The position numbers and the translations under genes are program-made. Shown here piece after piece: positions 35,770-41,945 of a DNA stretch of 64,000 bases (positions are counted from its first letter, which is position 1; the number at the start of each line of letters is the position of its first letter). Under the pieces are notes generated by a model, which was not told the DNA's origin, did not search any database, and saw only the letters and a program-made list of their open reading frames with translations. Source of the DNA: Phycisphaerales bacterium (lineage in GTDB: Bacteria > Planctomycetota > Phycisphaerae > Phycisphaerales > UBA1924). The DNA lies in NCBI GenBank assembly GCA_029260345.1, contig JAJDDK010000006.1, positions 186,001 through 250,000 on the forward strand. The letters run 5' to 3'.

Positions 35770-36571
35770 TGTTTTTCCTCCGGTTGTTCGAATCAAGCCT
35801 TCGCCGTGCCTTTGAAACAAGTGTCGCAATTTCGCCCTTTCCAGTTTTTCCGAGGCTGGGACTTCCGACATAGCAATTGAGCTGAATGAAGGGACGATTC
35901 GTTTCATGTTGTATAAAAAGGCCTAGATGTGTAAGTCCGATATAATTACCTAATCCACGATCTACAATGTACTGAGTTGGATAAAATGCATTGAGTGCAA
36001 ACCCATCGTCGAGGTATGAAACACCGACCTGTTGAAGGCATGGGAATCCGCGAACTGGTTGGCCCGTATGATCTATGGCTGGGTGTAGAATCGAGATTTG
36101 TAGCGCGGACTCGCGTATTTTCTTCGGCTGTTTCATCAATCCAATGACATGGGCAAGTTGATTGGTAGTCTTCGAACTTTTTCCGGCCTGATCTGGATAG
36201 GCCATCATTCGCTGAAAATACGTGCCATATTGATTTCGTCTGTTCAATTTCTTCATGCGCGGATAGAGTCGATGTATGCAAAGCTTGGAGAATTCCTCGA
36301 CTCCAGGGCGATTGCGGCGAAGCCATACGCGATATGGAAAAATCGTAAATGCTGACGCAGCAGAAATTGGCAGATTCTTTTTCGTCAAGAATGTGTCGAG
36401 GGCAAGCAAGATCGCATCAGAAGTAGAAGGCAAAGTGGATTCGCCACCGCGAATAGAGATCAATAGTGGCGGCGCGTCAGAATTGGTGGAATTATGCGCT
36501 ACCATTAGTGCGTTCGCCCATGCGTCAACAACGGCATCCTCAATGAATAGGCGTGGAGTCTGGCCAGTCAT
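35762..36571 (-). CDS. Divergent thymidylate-synthase-like protein
   Basis: A 269-residue protein with no signal. Its C-terminal two thirds align by eye with thymidylate synthase: NQYGTYFQRMMAYPDQ (like GPVYGKQWRAW), TTNQLAHVIGLMKQ (like DQITTVLNQLK), SALQISILHPAIDHTG, then GFPCLQQVGVSYLDDG with Cys 178 at the place of the catalytic Cys of the APCH motif, and ALNAFYPTQYIVDRGLGNYI in place of LYQRSCDVFLGLPFNI, and THLGLFIQHE. The phosphate-binding Arg-Ser of the QRS motif is not conserved and the His after the Cys is Leu. So the fold and nucleophile seem kept but dUMP methylation as such is doubtful. Start and stop overlap neighbours by 4 and 8 bases. Confidence 0.7.
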   Translation of the reverse strand: MTGQTPRLFIEDAVVDAWANALMVAHNSTNSDAPPLLISIRGGESTLPSTSDAILLALDTFLTKKNLPISAASAFTIFPYRVWLRRNRPGVEEFSKLCIHRLYPRMKKLNRRNQYGTYFQRMMAYPDQAGKSSKTTNQLAHVIGLMKQPKKIRESALQISILHPAIDHTGQPVRGFPCLQQVGVSYLDDGFALNAFYPTQYIVDRGLGNYIGLTHLGLFIQHETNRPFIQLNCYVGSPSLGKTGKGEIATLVSKARRRLDSNNRRKNNA

Positions 36572-37440
36572 TCTGCCTCCGGGTCTCGAAGGAATCTATT
36601 GCGATGAGGGCCGACATAGCCTTTTCTCGAGACTCGAATTTGAATTTGCTGCTTGTCGATTCGCACGTCGACGATACCTGGGCTGGAAGAGGTATACATG
36701 TCGTAATTACTCTCGATGGCTGGCTCTACTCGAACCTGAGCTTGGCCACTGTTCATAAATGTGATCACATTTGTCTCGGTCAAGAGCACTTCGCTGATCT
36801 CGACATCGATCGAAGGCCCGGCAAATGAATTGTCGATGATAACTAGTTGTTGCAATGAGGTCCCGATCAGGTCGTGGCGAATTGACTTGGGCGAATGGCG
36901 TAGCATTTGTTTACGCCATACATTGTTGCAAATGGATAGTCCGAGCGAAATTTGATTTATGAGTGCACTCAGTCCGACACCGAGCTCGCAAGAGATTGTG
37001 AATAGTTCTTTTGGAGTCGCTGAATCAATACGAATACGCCGTCGCTCGAATGCGGAAATAATTGTTGGACGTGGCATCAAAAGAGCGGCCGCAAAGACGT
37101 CGGCTGCATATTCTTCGGGGCTTCGCGAGGGTAGCGGACTGTCCACAAGTTTGTCGACTCGTTCGCCGTGGCCTAGAAGACAATGTCCGAGTTCGTGTGC
37201 ACAGGTATATGCGAGACGCCCCAGCGGTCGATGGGCCCGCGAAGGAAGAACGATTAAAGGGTGAGGCTCTCGGCTGAACATTCCTTCGAGCGACGGCGCA
37301 TCGACAAAACGCACTTCGACGCCAAGTGATTCTGCGACATCAAAGGCATTTACAGGCATGTCGCGAGGAATCGCGAGCGACCGACGCGCCTGAAACGCGG
37401 CTCGTGTTGCCGTTCGGGCAATAAGGGATCGGTCAATCAC
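36568..37440 (-). CDS. ImmA/IrrE-type zinc metallopeptidase with extra C-terminal domain
   Basis: A 290-residue protein. AHELGHCLLGH gives the HExxH zinc motif; the third ligand and downstream block are in SPEEYAADVFAAALLMP, the COG2856 signature. Family knowledge: ImmA and IrrE cleave the repressor encoded next to them when the cell is damaged. Here the gene overlaps the XRE repressor-like gene by 8 bases (GTG start inside AGTGATTGA). Residues about 175-290 form a further strand-rich domain (TSLQQLVIIDNSFAGPSID, FMNSGQAQVRVEPAIES) that could sense a ligand. Expected role: relief of repression of the operon. Confidence 0.83.
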   Translation of the reverse strand: MIDRSLIARTATRAAFQARRSLAIPRDMPVNAFDVAESLGVEVRFVDAPSLEGMFSREPHPLIVLPSRAHRPLGRLAYTCAHELGHCLLGHGERVDKLVDSPLPSRSPEEYAADVFAAALLMPRPTIISAFERRRIRIDSATPKELFTISCELGVGLSALINQISLGLSICNNVWRKQMLRHSPKSIRHDLIGTSLQQLVIIDNSFAGPSIDVEISEVLLTETNVITFMNSGQAQVRVEPAIESNYDMYTSSSPGIVDVRIDKQQIQIRVSRKGYVGPHRNRFLRDPEAE

Positions 37441-37789
37441 TATTGTCCTCAGTGTGAGATTGCAGAGAAGATAGAAGGCGCATTATAACTTGAAGGTCTT
37501 CGGGCCTTAGCTTTGCTAGTTCACGTGCTGCAATCTTAAATCGCGGATCGTGAATTGGATCAATTCCCGATGACCCGCTTATGATCCAATCTTCTCGAAT
37601 ATCGTAGAGACGTGCCAAGCTCACAATTTCATCGGTCCGTAGTCTTCGTTTACCGGCTTCAAGTTGCGAAACAGTCGGGCGGTGGACGCCAAGGTGATCG
37701 GCTACCTGGCCCTGAGATAGTCCTGCTTGTTCGCGAGCCCATCGGAGCCTTGAGCCAACAGCTTCTGCTGAGGTATTTGTAGAAGTCAT
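37433..37789 (-). CDS. XRE-family helix-turn-helix regulator
   Basis: A 118-residue DNA-binding protein. The HTH at about 12-65 reads LRWAREQAGLSQGQVADHLG then VHRPTVSQLEAGKRRLRTDE, a standard Cro/C1-type fold; a C-terminal helical part (DPRFKIAARELAKLRPEDLQ) may be for dimers or cleavage. It starts at an ATGA overlap with the carrier-protein gene and runs into the ImmA-like gene. The order regulator then metallopeptidase is that of ImmR-ImmA and DdrO-IrrE pairs, so it probably represses the promoter at 38106-38134, whose spacer has the palindrome ACCATGGT. Confidence 0.87.
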   Translation of the reverse strand: MTSTNTSAEAVGSRLRWAREQAGLSQGQVADHLGVHRPTVSQLEAGKRRLRTDEIVSLARLYDIREDWIISGSSGIDPIHDPRFKIAARELAKLRPEDLQVIMRLLSSLQSHTEDNSD

Positions 37790-38079
37790 GCTTCAACTCC
37801 TGCGGCAGCGAGGTATTTCTCGATGTCAGTAACAAGTTCACCGAAACTGTTGCCACGATTCCCAGTCCGATGAATGACTGGGTTGAAGTCATGTGGGAAC
37901 TCGAAGCTAAATTCCTCGCAGAGGTCAAGCAAAAAATCTAGGCCTTCGTCGCTGGAAAGACCCAAGCCGGCATGCAGATTCGTGCGATGCGTCAGGGGCT
38001 CAACAGGCTTTCCACTCGAGACGAGAAACCGCTCGAGGCAATCACTCACCTTGCGTTCGACGTTCTTGCTCTGAGTCAT
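37786..38079 (-). CDS. Acyl-carrier-like protein (DUF1493-like)
   Basis: A 97-residue protein, ATG at 38079 with AAGGA 8 bases upstream. Helix-rich with the pattern LHAGLGLSSDEGLDFLLDL and CEEFSFEFPHDFNPVI, which resembles the helix II region of acyl carrier proteins and of the DUF1493 family. The canonical DSL phosphopantetheine site is not exact: Ser residues are at GLSSDEG, so carrier activity is uncertain. It is the first gene of the tightly overlapping operon, preceded by a promoter. A carrier-like protein is not expected beside nucleotide enzymes, which makes the grouping unusual. Confidence 0.7.
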   Translation of the reverse strand: MTQSKNVERKVSDCLERFLVSSGKPVEPLTHRTNLHAGLGLSSDEGLDFLLDLCEEFSFEFPHDFNPVIHRTGNRGNSFGELVTDIEKYLAAAGVEA

Positions 38080-38105
38080 TGGTTTTCCTTTCAGGCGGTA
38101 AGAAA

Positions 38106-38134
38106 ATCGTACAGATCGAACCATGGTATGTCAA
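38106..38134 (-). promoter_or_regulatory. Sigma70-type promoter and possible operator of the island operon
   Basis: On the minus strand TTGACA (38134-38129) is separated by exactly 17 bases from TACGAT (38111-38106), about 26 bases before the carrier-protein ATG. The spacer contains a perfect 8-base palindrome ACCATGGT (38120-38127), and just upstream of the -35 lies an imperfect inverted pair CTCGAAATTGAG (38135-38146). Both are candidate binding sites for the XRE regulator encoded two genes on. Confidence 0.6.
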
Positions 38135-38153
38135 CTCGAAATTGAGACCTCCC

Positions 38154-38678
38154 TCAAATGCAGAATCGTCGTGGCTGAATATCGGATCGCAGGTAAAGCG
38201 GGTGCTTTGGGTGGCCACCCTTCGTGGTACCGAGGCAGTGCAAATCCTCAAGGCGCTTTGACACCTGTAGATCGCGCTCAAAAAGGTGACCTTTTGCGCC
38301 CCAAGCGGCAACTACAAGGTCAGACGTTGAATATGCGCGGTCGAGCCACATGTCATTGCAACGACCAATAGGGTCCTTGACATTGAGCAGGCCACGCGGA
38401 TCTGTGGAACGCAAACCGAAGAGGTTGGTCATTATGAGCGAGCCATAGCCCCAATTGATCGCGAACCCGATACAGCGTCGAATGGTTGGATCATCGACAG
38501 TCTCATCCGCCGTGGAAGGGTTAAGGCCAATAAACATCACCGTGGGCAATCCCTTGTCCCATCGTCGTTCGAGTGAATATCGATATCGACGACAGGAAGA
38601 AAACGTCGCGTCACCAACCAAAGACTTGTCGTCAAGGGTGGGTCGATGACGAGCGTTGGGGAGCCGGGTCATTGGCAT
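38154..38678 (-). CDS. DUF1643 domain protein
   Basis: About 174 residues. Characteristic blocks of DUF1643 are visible: YRYSLERRWD, PTVMFIGLNPSTADE, DDPTIRRCIGFA, GYGSLIMTNLFGLRSTDPRG, PIGRCND, VVAAWGAKGH and KGGHPKHPLYL near the end. The family is uncharacterised, cytoplasmic and frequent on plasmids, phages and genomic islands. Its stop lies 20 bases upstream of the -35 box of the operon promoter, on the same strand, so it is either the first gene of a longer unit or separately expressed. The ATG at 38672 is an alternative start. Confidence 0.85.
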   Translation of the reverse strand: MPMTRLPNARHRPTLDDKSLVGDATFSSCRRYRYSLERRWDKGLPTVMFIGLNPSTADETVDDPTIRRCIGFAINWGYGSLIMTNLFGLRSTDPRGLLNVKDPIGRCNDMWLDRAYSTSDLVVAAWGAKGHLFERDLQVSKRLEDLHCLGTTKGGHPKHPLYLRSDIQPRRFCI

Positions 38679-38832
38679 ATCTATTTGGTATCGACGAGAG
38701 AGTGAAGGGCGCGCCAGAATAGTGGATCGTGCCAAATGCTTCCATGGCCATATTGTGACAATCCTCGCATGAATCGGCAGCCAACTGGAATTGACTGGGT
38801 CAAAGGTATTGTCGCATGGAATGGGGGCCAAA

Positions 38833-39033
38833 TCAGCGCCCGCCATTCTCCCTCATGCTCGACGCATGCCCCCTCAAAAACCGCCACTGTGAATCTGTTC
38901 GTTTCAGTATCGCCGTGAAGACGCCGCTGAATTCGAAGGCTCCGTTGGGCATTTCGATGTGTGTTTCGAACGCCGCGCTGGCGGGCGGCGAGCGCAGGAG
39001 GTTGAGCGCACGCTCATCGTTGGAGATTGACAA
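38833..39033 (-). pseudogene. Remnant of an NTF2-like (SnoaL/DUF4440-type) gene, C-terminal part
   Basis: A 66-codon open stretch ends with GAFEFSGVFTAILKRTDS then QWRFLRGHASSM, the typical last strands of SnoaL/DUF4440 domains. It has no signal, no N-terminal half and its head overlaps the end of the beta-helix gene. A related fragment (FSG...RWRFLKGHTSSWRD) lies at 40849-40985 on the other side of that gene. The two look like broken copies of one gene. The rest of 38679-38832 shows nothing else. Confidence 0.5.
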
Positions 39034-40444
39034 GGCCGTTCGCCGCGCTGTTCATCGCGCCTTCCGTATTGACAATTGTCCCTGTCGTGTTGTCGACGTT
39101 CGGCAGGATCGTGTATTCCGGCGCGCTGTTGCGCACAATGTTGCGGATGATCGTGTTGCTGACGCCCAGTACTTCGAAGCCTCGATCGCAAGACGCAACG
39201 AAGTTGTCGCAGATCAGGTTGTACGCGCCCTCGGCTCGAATGCCGGTGGCGCCGGCGTGATCCAGAACCGAATTCCCGGAGATCGTCGATTCACTGTGCA
39301 CAAGAATTCCGTGCCCGCCGTTGCGGTTCACGCGGCATTGCGCGACGGTGACTCCATCGTTGTTGCCTGTGATGTCGAGCGGAACGGCATGGACGCCATG
39401 CCCGGCGTTCATACTGATCAGACAGTTCTGAACCAGCCCACCTTCCGAGATTCGGATGCCTGCCGCCCCATTCAGACTGATGGTTGAATCAACCACTGTG
39501 CCTTCGGAGAGGATGTAGATCCCTTCGGACCCATTGTCGGTCGAGAGGCAGCCCTGAATGAGTGCCCGCGCGCCCATCGAAAAGCCGCGCTGACCATTAT
39601 TGCGCGCCGTGCAATTCGTGAGCTTGTTGTCGTCCGTGCAGACGAAACCCTGGCTCGTGTTGTTCATGGACAGGCAGTTCGTCGCCGTGGCGCCGGCGCT
39701 GAGGGAAAACCCGGAAAATCCGTTGGTCGTCGCGGTGCAGTTCGTCGCCGCCGAGCCGAATGAAAGCGCAATGCCGTTGTCGCTGTTGAAGTTCGTCACG
39801 CAATCGACGGCATTCCCACCGACGCCGAACAGAAGGATGCCGTTGTCAGCGTTGTTGTTCGCGCGGCAGCCGATCACCAGCGCGTTGGCCCGAGCAAAGA
39901 TGCCGGTTCCCCCGTTGAACGAGACAACGCAGTCCTTGATCGTCGCGTTGGCGCCGACGTTGATTCCTTCGAATGCGTTGCTTTCCGCGCGGATGTCCTC
40001 AATGTGGCTGCTTGAAGCGGAGGTCAGGTCCATCCCGTACTCGCCCCAGTTGCGGATGGCGCCATTGCGCACCGCGACGCCGCGCGTGTTCGCGGACACG
40101 ACCCTGACGCCGCTGATCGATCCGGTCACGCCGACCAGTTCGAAACCCATCAGATCGAGCGTCACCGACGGCCCGTTCTGCACGAGATCGATCTTGATCC
40201 CGTGCTTGCCGACCTGACCGGCGACATTTCCCGTCAGGTAGTACGAACCGGGATTGACGATGCGGAACACACTGTCCGCATCGCCCGGAGTTGTCGAAGC
40301 GCTGATCGGGATGCGCGGCTCGGGACCCGGCGTGGAACTGACCGGACCGGTCGGGGGTGTCAATGGTCCCGCCAAGGCGAACGCCGCCACGGCAAACACC
40401 ATCGTCAACCCCGCCCAACGGAACACGATTGCCCTTGCGCCCAT
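39014..40444 (-). CDS. Secreted right-handed parallel beta-helix repeat protein
   Basis: A 476-residue protein. Start ATG at 40444 has GAGG 5 bases upstream. A signal peptide (WAGLTMVFAVAAFALAGP) leads to a short domain ISASTTPGDADSVFRIVNPG and GSYYLTGNV, then about fourteen turns of a beta-helix with Asn-rich stacking such as NAFEGINVGANATIKDCVV, NADNGILLFGVGGNAVDCV and NTSQGFVCTDDNKLTNCTA. Such folds are typical of polysaccharide lyases and hydrolases, but no catalytic site can be assigned. The last residues are INTEGAMNSAANGLVNLQR-like with no anchor. Function unknown. Confidence 0.85.
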   Translation of the reverse strand: MGARAIVFRWAGLTMVFAVAAFALAGPLTPPTGPVSSTPGPEPRIPISASTTPGDADSVFRIVNPGSYYLTGNVAGQVGKHGIKIDLVQNGPSVTLDLMGFELVGVTGSISGVRVVSANTRGVAVRNGAIRNWGEYGMDLTSASSSHIEDIRAESNAFEGINVGANATIKDCVVSFNGGTGIFARANALVIGCRANNNADNGILLFGVGGNAVDCVTNFNSDNGIALSFGSAATNCTATTNGFSGFSLSAGATATNCLSMNNTSQGFVCTDDNKLTNCTARNNGQRGFSMGARALIQGCLSTDNGSEGIYILSEGTVVDSTISLNGAAGIRISEGGLVQNCLISMNAGHGVHAVPLDITGNNDGVTVAQCRVNRNGGHGILVHSESTISGNSVLDHAGATGIRAEGAYNLICDNFVASCDRGFEVLGVSNTIIRNIVRNSAPEYTILPNVDNTTGTIVNTEGAMNSAANGLVNLQR

Positions 40445-40804
40445 GGCACCCTCGCTTGTCGTGAGACACTGGCCGCTCACTAGCCTTGGGACGATTTCAC
40501 TGAGAAACCCCGGAAGAAGGAGTTTCAGATCGATTGAGACAATGCGCCTGACGCCGCCCTTGCGCAGGCATCGCCACGATGCGCCATCTTCCAATTCACC
40601 CAGTGATCGCGCAGATTTGATTGTTTCGAGCGCGACGTCCCGAATAGGGGCATGCCACGAACATGCAACTTCCTATTTCAAGAGAATCTAGGGCTCACCA
40701 CCGATGCGTTCAATGAGATTCCACTTCCCGGCGATGTTTGTTTCAATTTTCTGAGCTGGCGCGATCGGTCTGCATGATTTGATTGAGGATGGGCTTTGGC
40801 GCAT

Positions 40805-40840
40805 CAGCATGGCCCCGCCTGTGGCGAGACCATGGCATGG
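40805..40840. repeat. CATGGCC-CGCC...GGCGAGACCATGGCA repeat, copy 1
   Basis: The sequence CATGGCCCCGCCtgtGGCGAGACCATGGCA forms a hairpin and recurs at 41893-41928 as CACGGCCTCGCCtttGGCGAGACCATGGCA. The two copies flank the broken sorting-signal gene and lie in a gene-poor stretch. The remaining part of 40445-41123 holds the NTF2-like fragment and no other gene I can support. Confidence 0.7.
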
Positions 40841-40848
40841 GGAGTTGA

Positions 40849-40985
40849 TCAGCGCCCGTCCACATCCCGCCAGCTCGACGTATGCCCCTTCAGGAACCGC
40901 CACCTCGAATTGGGAGTAAGGCTCGACCTTACTTCGCGTAAATCGCCAGAAAACCCACTTTTCAGGTGGACTTTTCTTTGCGATC
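40849..40985 (-). pseudogene. Second NTF2-like gene remnant
   Basis: Read on the minus strand, this stretch gives KVHLKSGFSGDLREVRSSL and RWRFLKGHTSSWRDVDGR followed by a stop. The end matches the fragment at 38833-39033 (QWRFLRGHASSMRENGGR), so the two are homologous C-termini of one NTF2-like gene. No start or N-terminal half is present. Confidence 0.5.
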
Positions 40986-41123
40986 ACCGGCTTCCCCGGT
41001 CGTCTGGAAACCGGAGGAAATACGCAAACAAGTAGATGACGAGATGTTTATCTACCTGAACGGCCTCAGGGGGTGTGGGCCGCTCGCAGGGAGCGGCGAT
41101 CAACCTTTTCCGGAGACGGCGTC

Positions 41124-41843
41124 ATGCTGTTACGCGTAATTCCTTCCATCCTCCTGGTCACGATCACCTCGATGAATGTGCGCGCGGGCGTCATGTCCGA
41201 GTTGCTCTATAGCCAGTCGCCCTCGGCTGGGCCGGCGCACATGGCCGCGGGCGAAGGCGATAACCTCTTGTTCGACCCCGTCCGGACTGCCGATTCGTTC
41301 GTCGTCACCGGCAATTGGTCGGTCCAGACCGTGGCCTAGTGGGGAGGCAATGAGACCAATATCCCCTCGACTCCGCTCGGGAACATTGAGTCGTTCACGA
41401 TCAGCTTCTTCTCTCCGGCTCCTGGGGAGGCGCCGAGCGCGGTAAGCATGGTCTACACCGAGACCGTTTTGATCGGTGACACCAACGCGACCTTGACCGG
41501 GAACACCGTTGGCGAGGAAGGGGCGCCCGAATTCCGATTCGAGCACACACTCGCCGCGCCGGTGAACTTCAGCCCCACAGTACACCCGAAATATTGGATC
41601 ATCTTCGCCAACTTTCAGAACGGCAACCTCATCCCGCCCGAGCTCAATGAGTCGTTCCTCTGGTCCGCATCGTCGGAAGGCGACGATTTACTCGCGCAAG
41701 ACAATTACGACGGCGCCGGCTTCACCTTCGTGGACGGCCCGCCCACTAATGCGGCGTTCGAGTTCTATGGTCAGGTTCCCGCGCCCGGTCCAATCGCTCT
41801 GCTCGGACTCGCGAGTTTCAGCATGTTGCGCCGGAGACGGTGA
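41124..41843 (+). pseudogene. Secreted protein with VPAPG-type C-terminal sorting signal, interrupted by an in-frame TAG
   Basis: The ATG at 41124 (GGAGA 8 bases upstream) opens a signal peptide (MLLRVIPSILLVTITSMNVRA). The frame is stopped by TAG at 41337-41339 after GNWSVQTVA, but the same frame continues without any further stop to 41843: WGGNETNIPSTPLGNI, SFFSPAPGE, NFSPTVHPKYWI and the tail VPAPGPIALLGLASFSMLRRRR, the layout of a PEP-CTERM-like anchor (motif, hydrophobic helix, Arg cluster). The stop follows Ala and precedes Trp, and TGG to TAG is a one-base change, so a nonsense mutation of a Trp codon is likely. Family of unknown role; surface display. Confidence 0.7.
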
Positions 41844-41892
41844 ACGGACGAACAACGAGGCGAATCCAGGCCATGTGTTCAATTGGTGCGCG

Positions 41893-41928
41893 CAAGCACG
41901 GCCTCGCCTTTGGCGAGACCATGGCACG
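41893..41928. repeat. CATGGCC-type hairpin repeat, copy 2
   Basis: CACGGCCTCGCCtttGGCGAGACCATGGCACGGG, matching the copy at 40805-40840 with few differences. It sits just after the interrupted sorting-signal gene and before the end of the ThiF-family gene. Confidence 0.7.
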
Positions 41929-41945
41929 GGTTGCCTTCCAAATAA

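Noticed and set aside
39014-40444. Beta-helix protein considered as a pectate lyase
   Set aside because: No lyase catalytic residues can be placed; only the fold is supported.
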